A stretch of 21,947 nucleotides of DNA, taken from the IMG/VR virus record IMGVR_UViG_3300014913_000088, positions 1-21,947 of that record. One strand, given 5' to 3'. Positions 7,973 to 15,341 of the stretch are shown here, piece after piece. A program made the position numbers and the translations under genes. The notes beneath the pieces are model-generated. The model searched no databases. It saw nothing but the letters and a program-made list of their open reading frames with translations, and was not told the origin of the DNA. This DNA comes from a virus. Numbering within the stretch: the stretch's first letter is position 1; each line of letters starts with the position of its first letter.

Positions 7973-10717
7973 TTAATCTGTTAATAGTATAGCACCTTCG
8001 CCACTTACAATTTTATTGCCTATTTTTTCTAATAATACTAACTGTTTTTCTTGTGTTGAGTTGCTTAACTTGTTCTGGTCCCTTAATTCCACACTAAGCG
8101 CCCGTAATGCCTCGCGGCTGGCTTCTGCCTGCCCCATTCCGCGCCCTTTTGCAACCTCGAACAGCTCGGCCCCTCTTTTTCTCTGTTCTGGCGTAAGTGT
8201 ACGCATAAAGGCCCGCCCCTCTCTTGCTGTTACTTTGTCATCTTTGAATATGCTTTCGCGTAGCTCTTGAACCCCACCGGCCGCCCTTAACTGTTCTTGC
8301 AGTTTTTTTAAAGGGCTGTTTTTTGCTACTTCATCCTGCAGCCCTTTTATCTGGTCTGTGGTACTCTTATACCCCTCTAACTCTTCCTTAAGCGCTTCTA
8401 AAACGGCTTCTTTTTCTTTTTCCGTACCGTTTTTCATTATCTGGAATTGTTGCTCTCGCAATGCTTTAATATTTAAAATATGGGTAGCCTGTCGCTCTTC
8501 CAGTGCGTCTATAGACTGTTCCCGGGCTTGCTCTTCTGTAAGCTCGCCTGTAGCCTTACCGGCTAATATTTGCTGTTGCCTTATCTGAAAACTCAATATA
8601 TCGTTTTCCATTAAATCGAGCTGCTTTTTAAAATTGTGGCGGGCGTCTTCGCTTGCTAATACCGCGCCTATGTCTGGCAATTCGGTAATAAGCTTTCTTA
8701 TAAAACTATCCCGGCCGGCTAACTGACCCAAGTTCCCCTCTCCTAGCATAAATTCAGCGTGTCGCTTGAATTTATCCGCTTGCTCGTCTGTAAATTGCTC
8801 TAGGGCTGAAACAAGGGCCGGGTCTTTTATTTTAAACCGTACAAGGTCGGTTAATGGTATTTCCTGGGGAGTTGCCTGTTCTACCAATGTTTTGCCAAAC
8901 TTAGAAACTTCCTGCCCTAACTGATGGACTCCCTTAAGATCCCCAGTCTGTATATTTTGTAATTTTTTCCTAAATTCATCTATCGCGGTGCCTGACTTTG
9001 GAAATTGCTGCTGTAAATCTATTAAATCTTGTTTTAAATCTGCTACCCTTAACCCAAAAGCCTGCCCCTCTTTTTCTTGGCCTGCGGCTAAAAGTTTATC
9101 GCGGTTTGTAAATAAAGTCCCGTACATATCAGTTAAAGCCTTGTCTAAGCCTGTCACGTCTGCAATCCAGCGCCCGAATTTCCATGAAGCCATTGCAACA
9201 GGTATGGCTATCATAGCGCCTTGCAATATTCCCATAGTTCCACCCATTCCTTTTATAGCTGTAGCAAATCGGCCCGCGCTTCGTGTATTCGACTCAAACC
9301 CGGCCTTTATCTGCTTATCTAATGTCATGCGTAAGGCCGCTCGACGTTGTGTATTTATTATTTCTTGCTGCATTAAAAAGGAGCGTTGCCCTGCCGCATT
9401 CATATTTGCAATTAGAGCCTGGGTGTTTAAATTAATTGAAGCTGTATAATTCGCATTTGCCACTGCTGCCGCCGTCGCCTTCCCTGCCGTCTGGGCTACT
9501 GCCGCCCCTGCTTGTGTTGTGGCTGTAGCATTTTGAGCTGCAGCCATACTAAAAGAGCGCATTTTCCCTATAATAAGACTGGCAGCAATAGCCCCTAGTC
9601 CTAATTGTACTTCCCAGCCTTCGAGAGCTTGCACGCCTTCGGAAACCTCGGTAATAATTGTACTTAAGTCTGTAACTATCGGTGCTATAGCGTCCCCGAA
9701 ATTGATTAAGGCTTTATTCATTTCAACCATTGAAGTGGTCCAGGTTGTTTTTGTATTATCTGTTTGCACCTCAAAAGCTTTTAAAGCGGAGCCCCCCTTG
9801 TCGCCGAACTCTTCTAAAACATCTTTAAAAGTTTTCGCCTGTTCACCAGCCAGGGAAGCAATAGCGCGAAATGCTCGGACATTACCAAACATTAAATTAA
9901 GAGCTTCGACGTTATCGCCTGCTTTTTCGTTAATTTGCTCTATCATGTTGGCAAATCCCTGAGACTGTAAAGCGGTAGCGCTTAACTCTGTGCCCAGACC
10001 TTCAGCCACTTCTTTAGCCTCTTTTGTAGGGTCTAAGAATGATGTAATAACCTGGTTAAGTGAAACTATAGCCCGGCTGGTCGGCATTGTGCGTGTCAAT
10101 ACAGCAATGGCAGCCCCTAGCTCGTTTAGTGGAATTTTTGCAACGGACGCGGTATTTGCAACCAATCCAATTGTCCCAGCAATTTCTTGCCCTGTGGTCG
10201 CCCCTAGTTTTACAATCTGAAATAGTGTATCTGAAACCTCGCCGGCGTCTTTTACTTCCAGTCCGTAACTATTCATTAACTTTGTAGCGGCTTCCATAGT
10301 CGCTACCTGGTCGGCCCTTATGGCTTTGCTTAACTTTGAAATTTCCGCTGTAAAGTTGGCTAATTCTGCAGCAGACCCGCGCGCACCGGCAGAATAAGCA
10401 CGATAAAAGCTTTCTGTTAATTCGGTACTGGTCCCTAATACAGAATTAAGGCCCGTAATTTCTTTTCTTACGTCCTGTATATTAAGCTCGTCGGCAATAG
10501 AAACAACATTACTTAAGGCCTCTCCGAAGTCCATACTCGCGGTGGTTGCGTCTTTAAATACTTTTATGACTCCAAGTGTGCCAAACACACGCAAAAAAGC
10601 ACCTTGCATACCGGTTAAAACGGTAGCGGTGCGGCTTTGCATTTGATTAATACCGTTTAAAAATGGCCGGTTATCTAGTTTAACCGCCGAACCTATTGTA
10701 CCTAAATCATAAGCCAT
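7973..10717 (-). CDS. Tail tape measure protein (TP901 type)
   Basis: A 914-residue protein, the longest here, sitting directly after the tail chaperones. Residues about 60-340 match what I know of the TP901-family tape measure core (EALSNVVSIADELNIQ, STELTESFYRAYSAGARG, KLGATTGQEIAGTIG, LNELGAAIAVLTRTMPTSRA). An Ala/Gly-rich hydrophobic stretch at about 485-515 (GGTMGILQGAMIAIPVAMAS) may interact with the host membrane, as tape measures often do. The rest is helical and rich in Gln, Glu and Lys, including coiled-coil-like segments near 690-830. At roughly 0.15 nm per residue the tail would be about 140 nm, a general rule rather than a measurement. The start overlaps the T-frame stop (TAATG). 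No peptidase or muramidase domain is evident. Confidence 0.93.
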   Translation of the reverse strand: MAYDLGTIGSAVKLDNRPFLNGINQMQSRTATVLTGMQGAFLRVFGTLGVIKVFKDATTASMDFGEALSNVVSIADELNIQDVRKEITGLNSVLGTSTELTESFYRAYSAGARGSAAELANFTAEISKLSKAIRADQVATMEAATKLMNSYGLEVKDAGEVSDTLFQIVKLGATTGQEIAGTIGLVANTASVAKIPLNELGAAIAVLTRTMPTSRAIVSLNQVITSFLDPTKEAKEVAEGLGTELSATALQSQGFANMIEQINEKAGDNVEALNLMFGNVRAFRAIASLAGEQAKTFKDVLEEFGDKGGSALKAFEVQTDNTKTTWTTSMVEMNKALINFGDAIAPIVTDLSTIITEVSEGVQALEGWEVQLGLGAIAASLIIGKMRSFSMAAAQNATATTQAGAAVAQTAGKATAAAVANANYTASINLNTQALIANMNAAGQRSFLMQQEIINTQRRAALRMTLDKQIKAGFESNTRSAGRFATAIKGMGGTMGILQGAMIAIPVAMASWKFGRWIADVTGLDKALTDMYGTLFTNRDKLLAAGQEKEGQAFGLRVADLKQDLIDLQQQFPKSGTAIDEFRKKLQNIQTGDLKGVHQLGQEVSKFGKTLVEQATPQEIPLTDLVRFKIKDPALVSALEQFTDEQADKFKRHAEFMLGEGNLGQLAGRDSFIRKLITELPDIGAVLASEDARHNFKKQLDLMENDILSFQIRQQQILAGKATGELTEEQAREQSIDALEERQATHILNIKALREQQFQIMKNGTEKEKEAVLEALKEELEGYKSTTDQIKGLQDEVAKNSPLKKLQEQLRAAGGVQELRESIFKDDKVTAREGRAFMRTLTPEQRKRGAELFEVAKGRGMGQAEASREALRALSVELRDQNKLSNSTQEKQLVLLEKIGNKIVSGEGAILLTD

Positions 10718-11055
10718 TATTCAATCTTTTTTTCTAGTTTTATTTCGCCTTTCTGGCGTTCCTGCTGTATAGCGTGCATGGCTCTATAGCCATTTGAGCG
10801 GTCCCTCTCTTTTTCGGCTTCGGTTTCAAATTCTGGCTTTATCTCGTAAACGCTTTGGGTCTTCTTTTTAAATTGTGCTATTTTGCCGCTTAATACTGCG
10901 CTTATTGCTGGTATTTCAGTCTCTAAGGCTATATCTGCAGCTACCGGCTCAATCATTCTATAAAGACTTAGAAATACAGAAAAAGGTAATTTTCTGGCTT
11001 CGTGCATAGCATGCCAAGTGTAGCCGCTGTAAAAATGTAAAAATTTGGCCTCCAT
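10717..11055 (-). CDS. Tail assembly chaperone, T-frame part of a frameshifted G-T fusion
   Basis: The separate ORF from the first ATG is 112 residues, but its frame stays open upstream through the A-rich slippery site at 11094-11109. A -1 shift in gene G would therefore give a fused product of about 279 residues. The ATG at 11055 has no Shine-Dalgarno sequence within 15 bases (CCCCAAGTTC precedes it), so frameshifting is the better explanation of its expression. The protein is helical and basic, with aromatic residues near its start (FLHFYSGYTWHAMHEAR). It ends in a one-base overlap with the tape measure start. In lambda and related phages, gpG and gpGT bind the tape measure during tail assembly and are absent from virions; that role is inferred here from order and arrangement. 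Confidence 0.8.
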   Translation of the reverse strand: MEAKFLHFYSGYTWHAMHEARKLPFSVFLSLYRMIEPVAADIALETEIPAISAVLSGKIAQFKKKTQSVYEIKPEFETEAEKERDRSNGYRAMHAIQQERQKGEIKLEKKIE

Positions 11056-11061
11056 GAACTT

Positions 11062-11109
11062 GGGGTCTACATTACACTTAACCCCGCCTATTTCTTTTTT
11101 TTCTTTTTT
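11062..11109 (-). promoter_or_regulatory. Programmed -1 ribosomal frameshift site
   Basis: On the minus strand two AAAAAAG heptamers lie in the gene G frame (A AAA AAG at 11103-11109 and 11094-11100), just before the TAG stop at 11088-11090. A -1 shift at either one enters the T frame, which has no stop until 10717. Downstream, GGGGT (11081-11085) can pair with ACCCC (11062-11066) around a 14-base loop, a modest stimulatory stem. A AAA AAG is the slippery heptamer of E. coli dnaX and of several phage tail genes. Confidence 0.82.
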
Positions 11110-11555
11110 TTTAAGCCTTTTTTATGCTTATAGTCTTCCTGCACTTTCTCTAATTCCTGCATAATTTCCGAGAGGCTTTTAATTTCCTCGTTACCGGTTG
11201 CCAGGTAATAAAACAGGTTTACTAATTCCTCGTAAATCATATACCGCAAGCGGTGCCTATGCCCTTCTGGGAAATAATCGGCCAGAATAGATATTATGAA
11301 TTCGTGTTCCTTTTCCTTTAAGGCTTCTATGTTTTCAATTACTGTTTTTTGGCTGTCCTCTGGTAATTGAGTTACAATTTCGCCCATTAGTTCGGGGTTA
11401 AGGCGGGAAGATAACAAAGCGCAATGTTTTAAGGCTCGCATTACCGTCGGATAGTCCAGGCGGTCAACCTTAAAACAAAAAGGTTGCTTTGTGTCGGCGT
11501 CAATTCCTTTAATTTCAAGCTTAAAACTTGCTTGCTGTCCTAAATCAAAAGACAT
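11088..11555 (-). CDS. Tail assembly chaperone G (short product)
   Basis: A 155-residue protein between the major tail protein and the T frame, the standard place for tail chaperone G. It is helical and acidic in its middle (LPEDSQKTVIENIEALKEKEHEF) and ends in a run of seven Lys encoded by the A-rich frameshift site. Normal termination at TAG (11088-11090) gives this product, and a -1 shift gives the G-T fusion. AGAGG lies about ten bases before the ATG. The role is to hold and chaperone the tape measure while major tail subunits assemble, inferred from order, size and the frameshift arrangement. Confidence 0.82.
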   Translation of the reverse strand: MSFDLGQQASFKLEIKGIDADTKQPFCFKVDRLDYPTVMRALKHCALLSSRLNPELMGEIVTQLPEDSQKTVIENIEALKEKEHEFIISILADYFPEGHRHRLRYMIYEELVNLFYYLATGNEEIKSLSEIMQELEKVQEDYKHKKGLKKKKKKK

Positions 11556-11582
11556 ATTAAATACCTCTGTACAGTTTTATAA

Positions 11583-11601
11583 GGGGCTACACTGTAGCCC
11601 C
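11583..11601 (-). terminator. Hairpin between major tail gene and chaperone gene
   Basis: Perfect 8-bp stem GGGGCTAC/GTAGCCCC with a three-base loop, in the 70-base gap. On the transcribed strand it is followed by TTATAAAA rather than a solid T run, so it may be a weak terminator or an mRNA-stabilising 3' end that lowers chaperone expression relative to the major tail protein. Confidence 0.5.
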
Positions 11602-11625
11602 ATTTACTTTAACTTATTACACTAA

Positions 11626-12393
11626 TTATAGTGTATCGTAAGCCGCTTTTGTCCCGACGTAGTATACAAGTCCAGTTGCAAGGGTTGAATGTTCTTTCGA
11701 AGCATCCGGGTACCCTGTAAATGAAATATTCATAATACGTTCAGTTTCGTTGTCAAATTGGCTTTCAGGGTTAAAGTTAACTCCTGCCAGGGGTAAGATA
11801 TGGTAATTCGTGACATTTTCATCTTTAGGAATGAAAATCAATTCGCCTGCGATTGCCTTAAGGTTCAGGCCCGCGCTTGAATGGAATTTAACACCATTTA
11901 CAGCGTACAACTTAAACACACTTGGGGAAGCTACCGGAGCCTCGTTTCCGTCCATAAGTTTAATTTTCTTGTTTGCTATATCATACTGAGCAACAACTCC
12001 GAATACTGTACCGCTTGCGGCTTCATATTCTGCAATATCGCCCACTTTTATAGTGCTTGGTATTGCTAAGGCTGTGGTAACCTCACCAGCGGCGTAGCTT
12101 GTGCCTGGGTCGCTGAGATAGTCCGACGGGTCGCTTACTGCTTCGGCAGCGGGGACGATTGCAGCCAAAAGCCCGGGGTTTGTTTCAACCATTGGGACCT
12201 CGGCCATAGCTTTACCGCCTAGACCTGTTTCGGCTACAACTTCCTGGCCATTCTGGTCTATTAGTACTTCATGGGTAGTATTTTCAACTCCTACAGTCGG
12301 CCCGCCCTGAGTAGACCCAAGCGCGAGATTTTTATAGAAACACCAGCACGCGCCGGATTCAATAAGGTCAGTGTTATTTTTTGAGTAAGGCAT
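11626..12393 (-). CDS. Major tail protein
   Basis: A 255-residue protein directly upstream of the frameshifted chaperones and downstream of the neck genes, the conserved position of the tail tube subunit. Composition is Ala, Val, Thr and Gly rich, suggesting beta structure. Residues about 95-135 (SYAAGEVTTALAIPSTIKVGDIAEYEAASGTVFGVVAQYD) look like a small beta-barrel. There is no signal sequence or span. The gene has its own strong promoter candidate and the ribosome binding site AAGGAG seven bases before the ATG, fitting high expression. I do not recognise the exact family; the assignment rests on order, size and expression signals. Confidence 0.75.
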   Translation of the reverse strand: MPYSKNNTDLIESGACWCFYKNLALGSTQGGPTVGVENTTHEVLIDQNGQEVVAETGLGGKAMAEVPMVETNPGLLAAIVPAAEAVSDPSDYLSDPGTSYAAGEVTTALAIPSTIKVGDIAEYEAASGTVFGVVAQYDIANKKIKLMDGNEAPVASPSVFKLYAVNGVKFHSSAGLNLKAIAGELIFIPKDENVTNYHILPLAGVNFNPESQFDNETERIMNISFTGYPDASKEHSTLATGLVYYVGTKAAYDTL

Positions 12394-12402
12394 AGTTATG
12401 CT

Positions 12403-12414
12403 CCTTAATTAAGG
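12403..12414. repeat. 12-base palindrome over the major tail ribosome binding site
   Basis: CCTTAATTAAGG is a perfect palindrome. Its minus-strand 3' half provides AAGG of the Shine-Dalgarno sequence AAGGAG for the major tail gene. It could be a protein site or an mRNA element that masks the ribosome binding site, although with no loop bases a hairpin would be short. It may also be chance. Confidence 0.3.
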
Positions 12415-12472
12415 TTAATAAATAGACTTTTTCCCCTATGGGTGGTATAAGGCAAATAGCCATAATGATAAA

Positions 12473-12500
12473 ATATTAGCATAAAAAACGGCTTTGTCAA
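12473..12500 (-). promoter_or_regulatory. Strong promoter candidate for the major tail gene
   Basis: Minus-strand TTGACA (12495-12500), 16-base spacer, TAATAT (12473-12478), with TGC immediately before the hexamer (extended -10). The -35 overlaps the stop codon of the upstream neck gene. Transcription would start near 12466, giving a leader of about 70 bases. The 103-base gap is otherwise empty. It matches the candidate before the fibre genes in hexamers, spacer and ATGn. Confidence 0.6.
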
Positions 12501-12904
12501 GCTGGATTGAATTCCAATATTAAATTAAGTACAAAGTTCCATACATCTTTCCCCTCGTCCTTTGTTTCATAAAGGGCCTCGCCTCCGCGCTGCCGTATCT
12601 GGTGCAGTTTTACAATAGCGCTATCTACTGTTATCTCTTCGCTGTATTTTATAAGGTTATTTTTAATTAGGTCTATTTCAGCCCTGGCGGCGTCGCGGTC
12701 TTCGGTTTTACCGATATACCGGCCGTAAAACTTTTCAAGTCTGTCGGTGTCCTCTTGTGTAATTTCAGCGTCTACGATTACGGCAGTTGTTTCCAGCATA
12801 CCTTCAGGCACCGCACCTATAAAAATATTTTCGTTTGCAGTTCGAGAAGTCCAACCGGCAAAAAGTTTTTGTAAAGCCTCTTCATATTTTGCGGTATCGC
12901 TCAT
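12497..12904 (-). CDS. Candidate tail terminator / neck protein
   Basis: A 135-residue protein in the slot of the SPP1 gp17 / lambda gpU tail terminator, between the HK97 gp10-like gene and the major tail gene. It is alpha/beta, with an N-terminal helix (KYEEALQKLFAGWTSR), a central strand region (TAVIVDAEITQ) and C-terminal helices. Its start overlaps the previous stop by four bases (ATGA), so it is coupled to the neck operon. I see no diagnostic motif, so the name comes from gene order and size. Confidence 0.5.
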   Translation of the reverse strand: MSDTAKYEEALQKLFAGWTSRTANENIFIGAVPEGMLETTAVIVDAEITQEDTDRLEKFYGRYIGKTEDRDAARAEIDLIKNNLIKYSEEITVDSAIVKLHQIRQRGGEALYETKDEGKDVWNFVLNLILEFNPA

Positions 12905-13302
12905 AGTCTCATATCCTTTTTAATTATATCCTTAATCTCGGACGCGTTTTCATCTATGGCCCGACTTATATACTTTTGCCCGACTTTCACGTTTAACGTT
13001 GCTTCCTTTGCTGCTGACTTTTCACCCAAGTTATAGGGGTCTTCGTGCATTTTTATAGCATATTCACTACTCGGGGCATTAACGGGGACTCTTACGACTG
13101 CCACCCTGTCGGCTGGGTAGACTTCAGTTTCTATATCTTCAGTTAAAAACCCCTCGTCTATAGGCGCTCGGTCTTTTGCTTCACTTGCTACAAACTCGCC
13201 TATATCTTCCAGGGCTTTAACCGTCTTTCGCTCTATAATGCTTTTTAGTAGGTTAGAATTAACCATAAAACGCCTTGTATCTAATGTTAATACTTGTGCC
13301 AT
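12901..13302 (-). CDS. HK97 gp10-like neck/tail completion protein
   Basis: A 133-residue protein resembling the HK97 gp10-like family: a helix followed by SEAKDRAPIDEGFLTEDIETEV near residue 40, then strands (RVAVVRVPV) and the motif YAIKMHEDPYNLG near 81-93, where an H-E-coded loop is typical. A long C-terminal helix ends in basic residues. These proteins act at the head-tail interface or in tail completion. It overlaps the preceding gene by one base (TAATG) and the next by four, in a typical connector block. Confidence 0.72.
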   Translation of the reverse strand: MAQVLTLDTRRFMVNSNLLKSIIERKTVKALEDIGEFVASEAKDRAPIDEGFLTEDIETEVYPADRVAVVRVPVNAPSSEYAIKMHEDPYNLGEKSAAKEATLNVKVGQKYISRAIDENASEIKDIIKKDMRL

Positions 13303-13613
13303 TATACAAAAACCTTAAAGCCTTCGTGTTTGTCGTGAATATTTTTTAATGTTCTTATTTTGTCTATGTCGTATTTTTCGCCGTTATATTCAAGCTCGGA
13401 CCCTTTCGGCAGTGTATCCAGGCCTTTTATTAAATATGCGGTATCGTCAATAGTTAAATTAAAAACAGTGTATTCCTTTTCTGTAATGGGAATAGATTTT
13501 ATTTTTGCAGTGGTCCCGTTATCTAGCAGTGCTTTTCCGTGCTTGTCGCGTTTCTGCCCTACTGTTACCGGGCGCCTTATTGTGCAGGTTTCTTTAAATA
13601 ATCTGTCAAGCAT
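13302..13613 (-). CDS. Candidate head-tail stopper (head completion) protein
   Basis: A 103-residue, mostly beta-predicted protein (TCTIRRPVTVGQKRDKHGK, then TVFNLTIDDTAYLIKG, then YNGEKYDIDKIRTL). Size, beta content and placement just before the gp10-like gene fit the SPP1 gp16 type stopper, which closes the portal channel after packaging. The sequence KETCTIRRP near the N terminus resembles the opening strand of such head-tail joining proteins. It has no enzymatic motif. The start is preceded by AAAGGA and a gap containing two hairpins. Confidence 0.6.
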   Translation of the reverse strand: MLDRLFKETCTIRRPVTVGQKRDKHGKALLDNGTTAKIKSIPITEKEYTVFNLTIDDTAYLIKGLDTLPKGSELEYNGEKYDIDKIRTLKNIHDKHEGFKVFV

Positions 13614-13635
13614 AATATTTTATCCTTTTAAAAGT

Positions 13636-13664
13636 GCGCCCCTCGCCGGACAAACAAGGGGCGC
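13636..13664 (-). terminator. GC-rich hairpin before the stopper gene
   Basis: Stem GCGCCCCT/AGGGGCGC (8 bp, all Watson-Crick) with a 13-base loop, in the gap between the minor head gene and the stopper gene. On the transcribed strand it is followed by ACTTTTAAAA, so a partial intrinsic terminator or mRNA-processing element is possible. It lies about 20 bases before the stopper ATG. Confidence 0.45.
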
Positions 13665-13676
13665 GGAGGTAAAACC

Positions 13677-13700
13677 AGTACCCCAAAAAAATGGGGGACT
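13677..13700 (-). terminator. Second hairpin in the same gap
   Basis: CCCCA/TGGGG stem (13681-13685 with 13692-13696) around a six-base A/T loop, extended past one A-G mismatch by AGT/ACT. It lies about 16 bases after the stop of the minor head gene. With the hairpin at 13636-13664 it forms a tandem pair. The T run lies in the loop, not after the stem, so it is not a standard intrinsic terminator. Confidence 0.3.
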
Positions 13701-13716
13701 ATTTTAATTTACATTG

Positions 13717-14697
13717 TTAAGGTCTATTTTCAAGTGGTGTTCTTTTCCACTTACCTTTTACGCCTTCGTGATTTTTACGGTAGTCTCTCCATTTGTCTTT
13801 ACTTTGGTTATTTGTATTTCCGTAGCTGTTTAAGCCGTCTTTAGGTCGGCCGCTGCCGTCATCAAGATAGCGTTTTTCTCGCACTACAGGGGGTAAATAT
13901 ACTAAAGAGTGTACACAATTAGGGTGGAATAGTCCCCGGCTTACAGCTTTGTCTAAAGCGGGGTAATCTGGATTAGTGCCTGAAACGCTTACTATTCGAT
14001 TTTCCCATTCATTGCAGGCGGGGCAGCTATTACCACTAACAGTTATACGCGCAAGGTCTTTCCCCCTGGCTTGCATACTGTCTATATACATTTCGCGCCC
14101 CTGGTTATGTAAAACGGTACGGCCTAGCATTTTAAAATAGGCTTCAGTATTCCACTGCTTGCCGGCTTTATCAATAAATTTAAAACTTGGTAATTCCAAA
14201 GCCCGGCTTTCTAATTGTGCAGAAACGGCAGCCCTGGTCTGGCCTGTTAATGAAGCTTCCCTGAAGATATCGGCAGAAATACGGCGCAAGTGCCGTTTTT
14301 CCATAGTTGCCATAAATTTAGTATTTGCGGCTATTTCGTCGGTCCAGTTCCCCATAGCTAAAGCAATACGGCGTTCATTTAAACCACCTAAAACGCTGGC
14401 CTCTATTCCTAAATCATTAACAGCCATATTAAAATAGCTATTTATGGAATAGGGAATATTTCTGGCGCCCCACTCTTCCATATTGCCGCCCATTTTTCCA
14501 AAAACTTTATCGACTTCTTTTAATAGAAATAGCTTTTGTTTGGCTGCAAAATTAAAACCCTTTTCATTTACAAGGCGCTGAATGGTTCGAATAACTTGAA
14601 GTCGGGATTGTCTAAAAATATTATCTAATTCGGCAGACATGGACACGGTGGCATTGCGCGCTCCGGTCTGATTTGTAAAATATGCTCTGCGTCCCAT
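13717..14697 (-). CDS. Phage minor head protein (MuF / SPP1 gp7 / minor capsid 2 type)
   Basis: A 326-residue protein with the diagnostic C-terminal region of MuF-like minor head proteins: an N-terminal helical domain, then RTVLHNQGREMYIDS (about 193-207), ARITVSGNSCPACNEWENRI with CPAC at 225-228, and RGLFHPNCVHSLVYLPP (254-270) with His, Asn, Cys and His residues likely to form a metal-bound or disulphide core. A basic, Asn-rich tail of about 50 residues follows. These proteins bind the portal or the DNA inside the capsid. The gene is unusual in place: it lies between the adaptor and stopper genes, not right after the portal. Its ATG is seven bases after the adaptor stop. Confidence 0.85.
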   Translation of the reverse strand: MGRRAYFTNQTGARNATVSMSAELDNIFRQSRLQVIRTIQRLVNEKGFNFAAKQKLFLLKEVDKVFGKMGGNMEEWGARNIPYSINSYFNMAVNDLGIEASVLGGLNERRIALAMGNWTDEIAANTKFMATMEKRHLRRISADIFREASLTGQTRAAVSAQLESRALELPSFKFIDKAGKQWNTEAYFKMLGRTVLHNQGREMYIDSMQARGKDLARITVSGNSCPACNEWENRIVSVSGTNPDYPALDKAVSRGLFHPNCVHSLVYLPPVVREKRYLDDGSGRPKDGLNSYGNTNNQSKDKWRDYRKNHEGVKGKWKRTPLENRP

Positions 14698-14704
14698 AAC
14701 ATTT

Positions 14705-15103
14705 TTATCTTATAACCCTAAAAGGTCCCCGATAACGGCGTAAAAACATATTAGCGCGGGGGGCCAAAATTATACCGTTCAATTCCTTAACTTTGCCGCC
14801 TGTTCTATATCTTTCCTCACCTAAACCGTCTACGCTTTGACTGTCCAAGTTTCCTATCTGTGCTATTTGCATGGCATTAAGGCCGCTTAGGTTTTCCGCT
14901 AAAAATAAAGCCTGCTCGTAACAAGCGAATTGTATATTTTCGTTTGTATCGTCTAAATCCGCGTCGTCGTCGAACCCGAGGGCTGTCGCTATTTCAGTAA
15001 TTGCCATAGCTATGGCCTTATCTTGCTTTTTTATGTCCTTCCAGCGATTATTCGCAAGCTGAGTTTTAAAATAGTTGTCGGCTCCTGCCTGGTCAATAGC
15101 CAT
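14705..15103 (-). CDS. Head-tail adaptor (DnaT-like / gp6-gp15 type)
   Basis: A 132-residue, largely helical protein. The pattern ADNYFKTQLANNRWKDIKKQDKAIAMAITEIATAL near its start and the C-terminal GGKVKELNGIILAPRANMFLRRYRGPF resemble the phage proteins often named putative DnaT-like ssDNA-binding proteins, which sit in head-tail adaptor positions. It lies between the capsid genes and the neck genes, where SPP1 gp15 and HK97 gp6 are found. AAGGA about nine bases before the ATG overlaps the stop of the 49-residue ORF. The adaptor role is inferred from family resemblance and order. Confidence 0.65.
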   Translation of the reverse strand: MAIDQAGADNYFKTQLANNRWKDIKKQDKAIAMAITEIATALGFDDDADLDDTNENIQFACYEQALFLAENLSGLNAMQIAQIGNLDSQSVDGLGEERYRTGGKVKELNGIILAPRANMFLRRYRGPFRVIR

Positions 15104-15115
15104 TGTAAACCGTCC

Positions 15116-15265
15116 TTACTTTTTGCCACTTTCTGCCGCTATTACGCCCTTTTTAGGCTCTTTTGCGGACACAATCGCACTTCGTAGCATCCCATTTACT
15201 TTATAAGTGGCTTTTACTTTCCCTTTTTTCTTTGTCGGTGCAATATCTATAATCTTGATATTCAT
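15116..15265 (-). CDS. Small basic protein, 49 residues
   Basis: Short ORF with AAAGG about seven bases before the ATG and its stop 12 bases before the adaptor start. The protein begins MNIKIIDIAPTKKKGKVKAT and has about 13 Lys and Arg residues among its 49, with alternating hydrophobic residues suggesting a small beta structure (TYKVNGMLRSAIVSA). Nothing else fills this 240-base stretch, and it lies in line with its neighbours. Similar tiny basic ORFs are common in head gene clusters. Function unknown; it might bind DNA or the capsid. Confidence 0.6.
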   Translation of the reverse strand: MNIKIIDIAPTKKKGKVKATYKVNGMLRSAIVSAKEPKKGVIAAESGKK

Positions 15266-15303
15266 AATAAACCTTTATTTAAGTTAATAAAAAACAAGGA
15301 TAT

Positions 15304-15335
15304 GTAGTCAGTATAGATAAATTATAGCTGACTAC
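15304..15335 (-). terminator. Hairpin between HeH protein gene and 49-residue gene
   Basis: GTAGTCAG (15304-15311) pairs perfectly with CTGACTAC (15328-15335). Inner TATA/TATA pairing extends the stem past one unpaired base. On the transcribed strand a T-rich tract (TTGTTTTTTATT) begins about six bases after the stem, so partial termination is plausible. Confidence 0.45.
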
Positions 15336-15341
15336 TATTGC

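Noticed and set aside
8988-9449. A plus-strand reading frame of 153 residues inside the tape measure gene
   Set aside because: It is an antisense shadow of the 914-residue tape measure, low in motifs and without a ribosome binding site context that would support it.
13600-13613. TTGACA at the start of the stopper gene as another -35
   Set aside because: It lies inside the coding sequence (codons 2-4) and has no suitable -10 at the right spacing.
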